A DNA stretch of 64,000 nucleotides from Liolophura sinensis (lineage: Eukaryota; Mollusca; Polyplacophora; Chitonida; Chitonidae). Position numbers and translations under genes: made by a program. Shown here piece by piece: positions 32,374-44,692 of the stretch. Position 1 is the stretch's first letter; each line of letters begins with the position of its first letter. Location of the stretch: the NCBI RefSeq assembly GCF_032854445.1, contig NC_088305.1:6453606-6517605 (forward strand), given 5' to 3'. A model generated the notes under the pieces. It searched no databases. It was not told the origin of the DNA and saw only the letters and a program-made list of their open reading frames with translations.

Positions 32374-35180
32374 GTGGGTACCAGTCCTTGTACACATGGG
32401 GATCTTAACATCCAGGGGGTTGTTGTGGTGTAGGACGATTGCGTTGTATTGTGTCAAATTTAACGCTGTACATGGTTCGACAGCATAATGAAGGTGATTC
32501 ATGGTTTTAATGGTGAAGAGAAGAAAATTGCAGAATTTTTTCCGTCATTCTTTATTTCTTTCTTTCACTGGTCTGTTGTTGTTTTCATCGATAACATTAG
32601 CAGTATAGAAAGGGAGAAAAAAAAACTGCCGTGTGTAACACTGAAGGGTTGTGTGTTTAGCGCTTTGTCGCTGGCCAAGTGTTGAGGTTTTTTTTTTCAG
32701 GGGGCATGTTCTTCGGTCGACTCCCCGCGGAAGAACCATTGAACTGGCGGGTCAGTATTTAACGCCAACACACACTCACCCCCGGCGCATACAATCCCGT
32801 GTCTAGTGTCGGTTATTTGCTAAAAAATCCTATTGTGTCGCGCGGAAGACGCACAAAACGATTTGCCAGCGACCAAACTAATGAAATTCTACCTTTTAAC
32901 TTTGATAGACTTAAGAGCGTGCGATATTTACCCAGATTATAGACTTGATCACAACACTGGCACGGTTACAATTCCGCACGCCTTAACGTGCCCTGACTAC
33001 CTCACTATATACCTCGACCAACACAATGTTTGTGTGCAGTTTTACACGCTTCCTTTTCAAACAGGCGGGAGGTGAGCTAGCTACGCCAGTGTATGTATAC
33101 TTGTAGGCCTACCACGGGTTCAAGCAATAAACCTACAACCATAAAATACGCTTAGAAGACCTGCTGATTTCAAGTAAAGATAGCCGCTGAACGGGGTTTG
33201 AACTTTGACGAGTGTTTTATCAGTTAATACCCAACTCGCGACGCCTTGTATTTCCGATTTTTATGCACATAATAAACTTTAACGTTAAAAGTTAAGGCGC
33301 CGTGTAAGTTGAAGAGAGTGTGGTGGATAGAAAAGGCGAGAAAGAACGCTGTGACATTTACCGTGTTTATCTGTGCTCCAAATTGAACTTCGGTATACGT
33401 TTGTAAGCATTTTATGCCGAAAACATTCGCTCCTGGTGTATCCAAATTCAGTGTAAAATGCATAAAATGAGCATATGGAGATATTGGACAATAGAGATTC
33501 AACAGTTTTTAGCATTTTACCCCCTGAGGATTGCAGGTCGAAGAGACCGACCTTAAAGGCTTCCTGTAGTTGTGACGCAGGTGAAACGTAAGTCCATGTT
33601 GACGCGACAGGTGTTTCCGGAACTGGACATTGTTTGTTTTGGCAGATATCTACACGCACCTGTTTACGAAATGAACATAGGGCTTGCAGTGCTGAAGCCA
33701 ATATTTCGTGCAGACTTTCAAATGTTCGGTGAAAATTAAATTTGGGTTCTGTGTGAATTTTGGTGAAAATACACTCACAATTGGTTGTACATCTTCAACA
33801 GTTAGGTCTTAAGGACATAGGCCTACATGTTACTCATTACATAATTTTAGCACATGATTTATCACTGGCACAGTTTCCTGTCATTCAAAAACCTTGGAGT
33901 AATATCAAATTCAGTGGGATATCCGATTTTTCATATTTATGAAGGCACTGTTCAAAGCAAATGTGTATATATTTCCTAATTCTAATGCCAATGCCTGAAA
34001 AATGCCGTAGTTTGTTTAGTATAGGCAGAATTTTCTTGTGTGTACATAAAGGCTTAATCTGCCACTTAATAATCATGAGAGCACTTGCCTAAGATATAAT
34101 CTGTTAATCCAATTTTAATCTCTAATCCTTATTGTTGCCTCATGACCCTATCATTAATCCTGCCAAGTGTGGTGACAGTGAAGAGGATGATTGCCTTTAG
34201 CACCACTTCAAGTGTCCTTTGAAATGTAAACTGGCTTTTAGAAAGTCCTGGCTTGGGTGCTCTAGGGCTTTCTGTAAAACTAACAGGCAGCAAAAAAAAA
34301 AAAACAACTGTTTTGTTTGATGCGACACATTTTCAACACACAGTGAAAGTGTTGACAGCAGCAGTTTTTGGCGTAGTTTCAGAGACAATACTATGACAAG
34401 CTTAACTTTTTTCCTGGGCAAGTAATCCATTAAAGTGCGTCGTCCGCATGGAAAAAAATGTCAGGGACAAGTCCAGTTCATTGCTATTCCTAGGCAGAAA
34501 GCTTTGTTCAGACACTGTGAGCAGCCAGTTCAGGACCTGTAAGTTGCTGTGGTGTTCATGTACGTGACTTATGATTAATTAGGCAGAAGTTTACATTTCT
34601 AAATAAACTGAGGTCAAAAGAAATGACATGTGGCAGGGGATGAGGTGAAGTGACATTTTGTGAGAAATATCTAGTTGAACTGGCTATCTAGCCTACATGT
34701 AGCTCAGGTTTGGGGTTAGCAGTGTAGTGGCATGAGAAGTACATTCAGGCTGTGTTATTAAATTTAACATGTTCTTACCCCTTCTATTGCATGTGCCCCT
34801 AGAAAATGCTAAACTTTAGATGAAATATACAGTAATATAAACAACATTACTCCATTAGGAAGGTCATTATTAAAGTGTCTCAGAGATGTGGGGATTGAAA
34901 ATGACTTTTACAAGATGCTACTTTCATTGTAAAAATCAAATTAATTGAATGTACTCATAAATTAAATTACGCAGTATTTAATTTTCTTACTGTTATATGG
35001 ATGAAAGACTGTTAATTGTTGAATAGAGGTGAAGTTTAGTGCTCATAGATTTTGAAGAAAAGGCAGTGTCATTTGTTTATCATGTTAATTTTGTCACAAA
35101 AACACCTTTTCTTTATTTAAAAATGTGTGAAGTCTGTAGAATAAATTGAAATATTATGGAGAAAAATTTTAGCTACCTGG

Positions 35181-35232
<52 letters not shown>

Positions 35233-37059
35233 GAGAATGAGAGCAGTCACATGATTCTGCTTGCGGTAAAATGTCAATCTACAGTAAGATGTCAATCTAC
35301 AGATGGTTTGCTACTGTTCATGGATAGGAAAGATGTTAGATACTTTGTAATTTTCAAAGACTGCATGTAGCTGCATTTTGCTATATTTATGACAGCTATG
35401 TTTCAGAACTTAGCTAAATACATAACCTGAAGTGGCAAAACTTTATGCTTGTCTAGTTGACATCTGCGGCACTAATTCAATTGTTGGTATGTGGGGCAGA
35501 TTGTGGGGAGTTCACTCTGAGTACACAAAGTCAAGGTGAAGTATAAATTTGATATTTATATTACATCTTGATACATAAAATAGGTGGCTGCCATTTTTGT
35601 TAAAGTTACATTACTGCTATATTTCCATGGATAATAGAGAGGCTGGCTCCTTTGTACATACATTTTAATTTCATGAAGAGAGATTTATTTTTGCATTAAA
35701 TATGTTTGTAATTTTCAGAGATCTTTTGTTTCACCTCTGGATTGACAGATCTGTTTTAAATTAGCCAAAAGCTTTGGAGCAGATCTTCTTAAAGTTTGTT
35801 TGTGTGACTTGATTACTAATGATACAGTTGTGTCACTTGCATACAATGGCAGGTAATTAGCCTTAATGATGGGAGTTTTGTGGCAAGTCTAAAATAAAAA
35901 CCTACTGTAGAAAAACAGTGCATCGGAGTGAGAATTAGCTTTATTAGAATTCTGAAATGACCTCTGTTTGAAGGCGAGGCTTGCTGAGATACGATTCGTG
36001 TTCCCAGCTGAAATTGCTGAACAATTTGCTCAAATTTTACCTCACTCTGTGCCCCTTTGTTTACATATTGTGCACCAATTGTGCCATTTCTCAGCATCAT
36101 CATTGCAAAATATATTTCATCTTTAGGAAAATTCAATTAGTCATGAAAAAAAAATAAATAAATAGAAATGTAGATCATATTACAGCTAGCTGAGGAATGG
36201 TGATGTACCAACTTTTGCCTGCCCTTTCATTTCTAAGCTATGGTACTATGCATGTATGTATAAGTTCAGAAGAGGAAAAAATAATCACAAAAACAAAGTA
36301 GACGGTTAAAAATGTAGATAAACCTAACTTTAAGGTGTGCAAAGTTGTGAGTACTCTGTCCTTTCTGACAGCATTAGGTGTGTTCTTAAGACCCAAGTCC
36401 GGGTTAGCGGCTCAGAGCTTTTGTGCAGCCGGATGCCTCACGCTTGACTGAGCAGAGATCTTGAAGCCTATTGTGTGAAGGAACATTAGGCGAAGAGTAT
36501 ATTGGTTTTCCGCTTGAATGGGCTAGCGGGTTTTGTCCGACTCTACTCATGGAGCTAACCAAGGGTTATCTGGAGTGTATGAAGCTACAAGGCCTGTTTT
36601 AACAGAGAAAAAGGGCAACATAAAAGGTGCAAAAGATCGAGTGGTTTAAGAGGTACTCGTGCCTTGTGTTACACAGGCTAATATTGTTATTGCTTAAGCT
36701 TTACTGTCTGTACGGGACACAGCAAACAAATTGGCACACAGTTCATCTGACAGTACATAGGCCACATCATGGCATGCAACTGGCAAGGCGTATTCACGGC
36801 AAGGGTTATATTTATGGTTTAGAAGTTGTCACTCATTCCAGCATATGACTGTGGTGTTTCACTGGTTAGTAGTCACCCCCAAAATTAAGCCATGCACATA
36901 ATCTGATCTCTTTTTTTATTTTATTTATGCTATCAGATTTGGACAAAAGCATACATATTACACAAACAAGTTTTTCTTTAACATTGCTTCTCTAGAAAGA
37001 CCCATTAACTTGATCATTTGTTTTCTCCAGCAAAAAGCTTCCCCTGTAAATGAGTTCCG
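32374..37059 (+). other. Presumed first intron (left part)
   Basis: AT-rich and, beyond about 33.5 kb, CpG-poor sequence with no recognisable exon. It includes a (TA)n microsatellite at 35,182-35,226 and poly-A/T runs. Open frames at 32,833-33,075 and, on the minus strand, 33,285-33,701 have no known domain. Assignment as intron is inferred from the donor at 32,374. Confidence 0.5.
35182..35226. repeat. (TA)n microsatellite
   Basis: About 22 TA units. Confidence 0.97.
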
Positions 37060-37341
37060 TGAATATTATTTTATTTATTTATTTGATTGGTGTTTTACAT
37101 CGTACTCGAGAATATTTCACTTATACGACGGCGGCCAGCATTATGGTGGGACGAACCCAGGCAGAGCCTGGAGGAAACCCACATCCATTGGCAGGTTGCT
37201 GCAGACCGTTCCACGTAGGGCCAGAGGAAGCATGAGCTGGACTTGAACTCACAGCGATTGCATTGGTGAGAGGCTCCTGGGTCATCATGCTGCGATAGTG
37301 CGCTAACCAACTGAGCCAAGGAGGCCCCCTCCTGAATATTA
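37060..37341 (-). mobile_element. SINE family A, full-length, with 9-bp target-site duplication
   Basis: This is the best copy in the window. On the minus strand it has the A box (TGGCTCAGTTGG, reverse complement at 37,307-37,318), the B box (GAGTTCAAGTCC, reverse complement at 37,239-37,250), the conserved body (CAGCATTATGGTGGGACGAA on the plus strand) and the tail (TTTATTTATTTATTTGATTG on the plus strand). TGAATATTA flanks it at 37,060-37,068 and 37,333-37,341. A tRNA-derived head plus a tail with AAT repeats identifies a SINE transcribed by RNA polymerase III and moved by a partner LINE. Confidence 0.93.
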
Positions 37342-40300
37342 ATCTTCCGTAATAATTGCATATTATCGATTTATGACATTACTTTCCCCCCAGAAACTAA
37401 AAAAAACACCCATAAAACAAAAGGGTTGGCAAGTTTTACGTCTACATTATTTGTGAAAACTGGTTCCACATCCTGGCTGTACTGGGAGAACATGGTATTT
37501 TTATTGGGAAGTAGCATGTAGGTTTGTAGGCTGTTACAGTGGCTGCTGTTCATTCATTCTGTATTTCTGTATAAAACCATGAATTACAAAGGCCACTCAT
37601 AAATAAATATATGAGTCGGGGTTAATTTTTTAATCATGAAGTATTTATATTTTTAGTGTGATGGATCAAAGTGTACTGACCTTGTGACCCAGGGTTTTTT
37701 TTATAGTGTATTAGCTAATCAGTCTATTTCCCAAAACCCAGCCATCTTAATAAGATGTTCTTTTCATATAGCTCTCTCAGGAATTGTATAGCTGGAGAAG
37801 GGTCTGGGTTCTGAACCGGTAAGGGTCAGATTCCCTCTCAAACCTCACTGTTTCTATAGAGGCCCGCACAGTCTTTTTTGGGGGTTGTATTCAAGGGGCT
37901 GTTATCAGTAAATCCCATCTAAAGTTAGAGGGTAAAAGAGTCCAGGCCTAGTGCCTCTGTTTACAGCTGAATGAGAACTGTCAGCAGTAAAAATGTGGTT
38001 CCTTACAGGCTCCTTGATATAGCCATGGTTCTGAAGCCGGAAGTGACAGCTTATAGAGTAGAGAATAGCCCCCACAGAAATCTCAGCAGTTCAGGTACAC
38101 AAAGATTTCAGTCAATTTTACATTACCTGAAACTATCATAGATGATCAGTTAGATAAGGAATCTGACTCAGAAGGCAAAGAGAAAAGGCCTGAGCAGACA
38201 GCCCTGCAGTACGCCTTGGAGAGACGGGGAACCCAATCATGCTTATACAGCCACAGGGCTGGGACCTTTACTACTGGTGTTACTCAGCTCTTTGTCGTGT
38301 CGGAACGAATTTGCCATGCTGCAGTGCACATTGAAATAACAGGCAAAATTCCATGGTTTAGTAGTGTACCACATATCTACACGGGTCTTAAATACACATT
38401 AGGTCTCATCTGTCTCGTAAGTTATGTGTGCTTGTGTCTGTAAGGTACATGTGGAGAATTTTGAAATTTCAACATGAGCTATGAAAGTGACATTCTCATT
38501 ACAGATACAAGTAATAAGTTGTAAATGTCATGAGAAGTCTGAAGAAAAATTTGCAATCAGAGTTCAGCTCTGCCATATTGCAAATACTGCGTGCGATTGT
38601 TGAGGTTACACTTTATTTGTGATAAATTTTCTTTGATAAGTGTAGAGTTTATTAAATTATCCTACTTATATTGAAGCTCAATTTTATTACATTTTAGATA
38701 TAATTTTTTAAATTACTTATTTCATTATTTTGAAGAACACTGACTTAGGGAATGTCTTTATGACATATGGGTTAGATTGGGTACACATTTTTGTTTAAGT
38801 TCATTTCATTTTCTAGTGTAGAAAGTTGACAAATGATTGCAATTGGAGGTACATATACCTTGTGGATGCATAACTAAAGAAGCTAAGATTACAGACTTTT
38901 ACAGTTCATACATGCTTTAAAAAATAAATCTTTATGTTAAAAGTAATTAAAAGTAGCATTTCAAAGTACTGCCCTTCAACATAAGCTCTGTGAGAAGATT
39001 GGTCCCCAGCGTAGTGTATATGTATAAAGAATTGCATAAATCATGTTCAATCCAATGTATGTTAAAGTGTGGCCTGGCAGGGGTGTATGGGACAAACCTG
39101 TGGTGTAATTCTCTCTGGGTAGGGGAGATGTGATGACATTTTATCAGAGGTGTGGAGTTTCTTAGGGATGCCGGTAAAAAGCAGAAAGCCAGTGGTTAAT
39201 GTATAGGGTCTGCTCTTCCAGGCTTGTCAGAACTTCAGAGATAAAGGCTATAATTACCATATGCTCTGGTGAATTCTGCTACTCATTAAATATATATATA
39301 TACTCCATAGACAGCTTTTTTAAAACCCTGAGCAAAACCAATCAGTTGTCTTCACTTTTTGGTTTATTTGCTTATATGTATGTAAGGAGTGAAAAATTGT
39401 GATGAATATTCAAGGCCGGGACAAAAGTTTCCAAAGGCAAAACCTAGTGATGAAAGATCTGTACTTACCAAATTAATATGTTAGTTAACAAATGCATATG
39501 TTAGCTTTGTTACTTTTTTTACTGAATTTCTAACCACTTAGCTACATTTTTGCATAAGATTGAAAAGTAAGTTCTACACTTGTTTTCTTTTCTTGGAGCC
39601 TGCTGTAATCCTTAATTTTGAAGAAAACATTTTTAAAATAAGCCCTTTGTGAAAAATTGTGTTTACCTTAAATAAAAGACAGTCTTTACAAATTATAATA
39701 CTAATATATGTTATAAGTGGTATTATAAATAAAAAAAATGCAGGTAATTCTCATATAAATGTTTTAACTTAATGTTTATCATAACTCTTTTACATACATT
39801 TCATAGGGAATGTTTGTTTTAACACCTGTTCAGTTTGTGTTATTGGCATGTTTTTAGTACCAAAATGGTATGGACAGTTTTTGAAGACTGTGTGGCTATT
39901 AGAAGTTATTCACATTTTATCACAGGGTAGAAAGGCTGTAGCTTGGCAACTTCAAAATGTCTAATTGATTTTTAAGAATCTGTTTTGATCTAAAGTAGTC
40001 TCCTTCGGAGTCCTTCCTGACCTCAGCAAGGGAGTACTTGTCAAAAGAAAAATGTGCTGAAGATAAACTTATTGTATCGCCAAACCTAATTTATTCTTAA
40101 CTTTGAGTTTAACAGTGTGGAGACGACTTCTGTTAAAAAGTATTTCAATAGGTTTTTATGCAGGAAGCGAAAAATGATTCTCAAACAAAACCTTTAATGT
40201 TCAATCCATTAGGATCTGTTGGTAGGTCAGTATGGAGCAGGACAAGTAGAGGTTAGCTAACATTGGTTTATGGTTCTTTAATCTTCACAGGATATAAAAA

Positions 40301-42370
40301 TGACAAACCGTTTGATGTCATGTGGCAAACACTTCAGTGATCAAAAGGCTATTTAGGCAGCTAGATCACTTTTAAAATGAGTTACTGTGTACTCCAGGCA
40401 TACAAATAAACTCTCAGAAATGTAAACTGAAGAATGTTCATTTTATATACATGTACATTTATACATATGTATGTTTCACATTTCCATGGAGCAAAAAAAA
40501 AAAAATAACACACGCATGTCAACCTGCCCATAATTGAGTCCATATTAATATGTTATTTCTGTTTTGGTTATCATACCACTCAGCTTTCTGTCAACTGAAA
40601 TGCTGATTTGTCCTGTAGCCATTGCTAACTGTACAATGCCTAAACCAACATGGAGTTGGCTAGAGGATAGCTGCTTTTCAGCTGTACCCCGTGGAATTTG
40701 GCCTGACATGCTGGGAACATGTGGTTGTGAACAATGAAATGAACACCATGGCTGACAAGACAATATAAAGCACACCTGCTCTCCATATCTGCCAAATGAC
40801 TGGCGCTGAAGTTAGCCCCAAAATAGAGTGATTTTGTCCCTCCGAGTCTAGACGACATTCGTCAAGCTGTGAAATGTAGTATGGTAGCAGATCTGTAACT
40901 GTCTACTTTTCACCGACACTGGCGCCACAGAAGTCTTTTTTCCACCTTCATTTCGTGCGTTTTGTCACATAAGCTGTTTTCATACATAACACTTGTGAAG
41001 CAGATTGTCTTCCTGCCAACTCAAATGATCTTGCATTGTTCTCGTCTGTTTTTATTTTTTGTTTTCTCTGAAACAATAAGTTTTAGTAAAACTTTTAGGA
41101 TATTGTCTTTTGACTTTTTGGAAAAATTGTGGTAGCTACATAAGTGTAGGCAAATTAGTGACAACTGAATTAATCATTGAGGTCTATTTTGAACAATTCT
41201 GATATCTAACATTTAATTGAACTCAGATTTATTTTCCATGAGTGATAAAAGACTGGTATTTAACCTCTATACCTCAGTGCATCATCTTCAATTCATGAAG
41301 ATTTTTTCTTCTTAATTTTTGACATATCAAATGTGTCTATTTTCTTTTTTGATTAATGACAGGTACCTGTTATTATAAAACGTAAAGAATGATCTGATTT
41401 CTGTTATTAGTACTGTTCAGATTTATCTTTCTGGCCTTGCACATGTGCATGCTTCAGTGAAGTTAATTTTAATATATATATATATTTATTTCCAGAAGAG
41501 ATGTTGTAAAGTAGTGGAGTTGTATGTCAGATTTTTCTATGTGAGGTTTTTCTGAAATGAAAACGTATTTTTCTGTATGTAAGTAGTATGTGGTACAAGT
41601 TGATATATATTTCATTTCATTAACCATTATGAAATGCAACCTAGAAGCACACCTTGTTCATTACTGTTGATTGCATTTAGTGGCTTCTGTCATTGCAGAG
41701 GTAATTAACATGCTCATTAATTAACTCACATGCTCTCTGACTGGTGTCTAGACAGGGAAACTGACATTGCGTCAACAGGTATGAAAGTGTGTCCCTTTGA
41801 ACTAAATCTCTTTGTTCTCAAGAAATGAACAACTGAATCCACACCAACTGGAATACACTTTTCAGTGCTCTATGTCTGTTATTTTGAAATACTTCATTAT
41901 TTTCTCTTGTGATTTGAGACGTTTGTATTCAGAAGAGAAAAAGTTTTCTTAAATGAACCCCAAGAGTTTTTCCTTATTTAAATACCTGTATGCATTTCTT
42001 GTCATGTGTCTTTTACAGCTTGTCACATTTTGTGAAAATCCAGTCATTTAAGATTTTTCAGTAACAGTTCTGTTATGTAGGAGGAATTTATTGGGCACAA
42101 GTGTCATGGTGTGAATTGTGATAGCCATTTCTGTTAAGGCTAATCATAGGTTTGATTTTGTAAAGATTATCCAGTGACAGCAATTGTGGTAATCATGAAA
42201 GTCACCAGGAATAGAATATCCTTGAATACTTTACTTCACTCCATGAAAACTGAGGAGTTTTGTCAAGAGTACTGGAGAAGTAACTCCAAGTAATAATGCC
42301 ATTTAGGTTGATATTTCTGTTCAATTCAATGTTTTGACTCTAGCCGAAATATTGACCTAAAAGATCTATT
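37342..42370. other. AT-rich, probably intronic sequence, no exon seen
   Basis: Five kilobases of CpG-poor, T-rich sequence with no recognisable exon. Short TA runs occur near 39,290 and 41,475, and a poly-A run near 40,493. Open frames are short and featureless. Confidence 0.5.
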
Positions 42371-43150
42371 CCTGAGTCCAGTTATCTTTGTCACAGCTAT
42401 CAGTATTGTTTACTCCTACATTCTTATTCCTGACTACAGTCATCCTGGTCATAGCTGTCATTTTTGTGTACAGGCCTTTCCAGACTACAGTCATCTTGGT
42501 TATAGCTGTCATTTTTGTGTACAGGCCTTTTCCTGACTACAGTCATCCCGGTCATAGCTGTCATTTTTGTGTACAGACCTTTTCCTGACTACAGTCATCC
42601 TGGTCATAGCTGTCATTTTTGTGTACAGGCCTTTTCCTGACTACAGTCATCCTGGTCATAGCTGTCATTTTTGTGTACAGGCCTTTTCCTGACTACAGTT
42701 GTCCTGGTCATAGCTGTCATTTTTGTGTACAGGCCTTTTCCTGACTACAGTTGTCCTGGTCATAGCTGTCATTTTGTGTACAGACCTTTTCCTGACTACA
42801 GTCATCCTGGTCATAGCTGTCATTTTTGTGTACAGGCCTTTTCCTGACTACAATCATCCTGGTCATAGCTGTCATTTTGGGGTACAGGCCTTTTCCTGAC
42901 TACAGTCATCCTGGTCATAGCTGTCATTTTTGTGTACAGGCCTTTTCCTGATTACAGTCATCCTGGTCGTAGCTGTCATTTTTGTGTACAGACCTTTTCC
43001 TGACTACAGTCATCCTGGTTATAGCTGTCATTTTTGTGTACAGGCCTTTTCCTGACTACAATCATCCTGGTCATAGCTGGGTACAGGCATTTTTGGGTAC
43101 ATGCCTTTTCTGACTACAGTCATCCTGCATACAGGCTTATTCCTGATGGG
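42371..43150. repeat. Minisatellite, 52-bp unit, 13 copies plus decayed ends
   Basis: Units beginning CCTGACTACAGTCATCCTGG and containing TCATAGCTGTCATTTTTGTG start at 42,429, 42,480, 42,532, 42,584, 42,636, 42,688, 42,740, 42,791, 42,843, 42,895, 42,947, 42,999 and 43,051. Copies are nearly identical, so the array is young and probably length-variable. A decayed unit lies on the left from 42,371, and the right end is rearranged to about 43,150. It ends about 290 bases before the coding exon at 43,436. Confidence 0.95.
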
Positions 43151-43299
43151 CCTATACACCTTACCTGGCAGAATTCATACATCCAGTAAATGTAAAAATA
43201 CTTATAGGCCTGTATACCTGACTTGAGTTTTTATACTGTATTCAACACTAAATACCCTGTCAATGCAATATGCATATGCCTGCAGAATTTGCAATATGT

Positions 43300-43435
43300 C
43301 ATAACGAGTGAAGAAATCTGTGTGTGGAACCAGGCACTAAACAACTTTCCAAGGCGAAAGTTGGACGAGGGAGAACAAAGCGAGTGAGCTAGTTGTGTGC
43401 AGTGAGGAAGCTCTGAGTGGCTTTCACTCTTAATC
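43300..43435 (+). promoter_or_regulatory. Probable 5' untranslated region upstream of the 43,436 exon
   Basis: Between the 52-bp array and the ATG at 43,436 the sequence becomes less AT-rich and regains CpG (GGCGAAAG, GACGAGGG, AGCGAG). An in-frame TGA at 43,403-43,405 shows that the ATG is the first in its frame. No TATA or CCAAT box was recognised, and the start of transcription is unknown. Confidence 0.45.
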
Positions 43436-43593
43436 ATGGAGCAGTCTGAGGTGACGCCAAAGTCTGAACCATTGGCGGACCTTAAAGACAGGAAAACCAG
43501 TCCCCCTCTTCAGTCAGCCACCCCGTGTAGTCAATCTGTCACAATCAGTGCTGACAACAACATGGCAAAAAACTCAGCCTTTGATTATTGGCG
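43436..43593 (+). CDS. First coding exon of an unidentified intracellular protein (partial gene)
   Basis: ATG at 43,436 opens 52 codons plus two bases: MEQSEVTPKSEPLADLKDRK, a Ser/Thr/Pro-rich middle (TSPPLQSATPCSQSVTI) and an end NMAKNSAFDYW. The exon closes at TTGGCG|GTAAGG, a near-ideal splice donor giving a phase 2 intron. Support for a real exon is the in-frame stop just upstream, codon-like composition, locally raised CpG content and the donor. The peptide has no signal sequence, is charged and low-complexity, and looks like the disordered N-terminus of a nuclear or cytoplasmic protein. I do not recognise the family. Its phase differs from the exon at 32,301, so the two cannot share one downstream acceptor in frame. 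Confidence 0.68.
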
Positions 43594-44262
43594 GTAAGGA
43601 ACAACTTTTTTTCTGTGTGAGAAAGCAGAGAAAATCTGAAATTAAAGGCATATGACTTGAAAGATCAGAAAGAAAAGTTGAATTGGTAGGCTAGAAGGGT
43701 ATGAAGTCCATTGGTACAAGAATTTTGTGTGTTTGTTAAAATGATGAATTACATTATAGCTGACCAATAGGAAACTCAAAAGGAAAAAAAATGTGGCGTG
43801 TTTTCGCAGCTTCATTATCTGGATAGGAAATGTTCCCTGTGCCAAATGAAATGATTGACAGCAATGCTTAAGTTTTGTAGACAGAAATATGTGAAAGATT
43901 TGTTGATAAGGTTTTTATCCATCCATCAAATTGGAAAGGAGATGGTGTAGTCTTGGCATATTTAGGGTAGAGTGCTTCATAAAGTCATTACTTAAATTAT
44001 GATTGAGATGTTATTCATAATTGGCAAGAACTTTAAGCAGATACATGTCTCCCCAAACTTTCTCATTTTGACAGTTTTAAATCTCAATATCGCATTCACA
44101 ATATCACATCAGTACACTCGTATTTGTAATTTTATGCGTTTGGGATGGGAATGGCGAGTGTGGTAATGATATTCCAATTATGTGAAGGGTTAGTTTTGTG
44201 ATGGATCACCCTGGGATCAGTAGTGGTCATTTGTGCTTTAGCTGTAATTATGCTTGACTTTT
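43594..44262 (+). other. Start of the intron after the 43,436 exon
   Basis: AT-rich sequence beginning with the donor GTAAGG. No exon seen. Confidence 0.5.
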
Positions 44263-44692
44263 TGTGTCACATTTGTGTCTGGGCACAGGTGTGTCAGTAC
44301 CGGTAACTGTCTGTTGTAATTTACCTGTGTCACATTTGTGTCTGGGCACAGGTGTGTCAGTAACTGTTGTACTTTACCTGTGTCACATTTGTGTCTGGGC
44401 ACAGGTGTATCAGTAACTGTCTGTTGTGCTTTACCTGTGTCACATTTGTGTCTGGGCACAGGTGTGTCAGTAACTGTTTGTTGTGCTTTACCTGTGTCAC
44501 ATTTGTGTCTGGGCACAGGTGTATCAGTAACTGTCTGTTGTGCTTTACCTGTGTCACATTTGTATCTGAGGACAGGTATATCAGTAACGGTCAGTAGTGC
44601 TTTACCTGTGTCACTTTTGTGTCTGGGCACAGGTGTATCAGTAACTGTCAGTTGTGCTTTACCTGTGTCACATTTGTGTTAAGCACAGGCGC
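44263..44692. repeat. Minisatellite, 57-bp unit, about 7.5 copies
   Basis: Units begin TGTGTCACATTTGTGTCTGG and contain GCACAGGTGTATCAGTAACT; starts are at 44,263, 44,326, 44,379, 44,436, 44,493, 44,550, 44,607 and 44,664. The first two intervals are 63 and 53 because of small indels, the rest are exactly 57. As 57 is 3 x 19, frames stay open on both strands for up to 130 codons with a 19-residue period; these are not evidence of a gene. Confidence 0.95.

Noticed and set aside
32833-33075. 80-codon plus-strand frame as second exon of the 32,301 gene
   Set aside because: No acceptor site in the right phase was recognised, and the peptide has no extracellular domain features; it also ends at an in-frame stop.
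33285-33701. 138-codon minus-strand frame just inside the presumed first intron
   Set aside because: No known motif and no splice or promoter context; length is within what chance allows.
44238-44682. Open frames of 114-130 codons on both strands
   Set aside because: Produced by the 57-bp array; both strands being open is an array effect.
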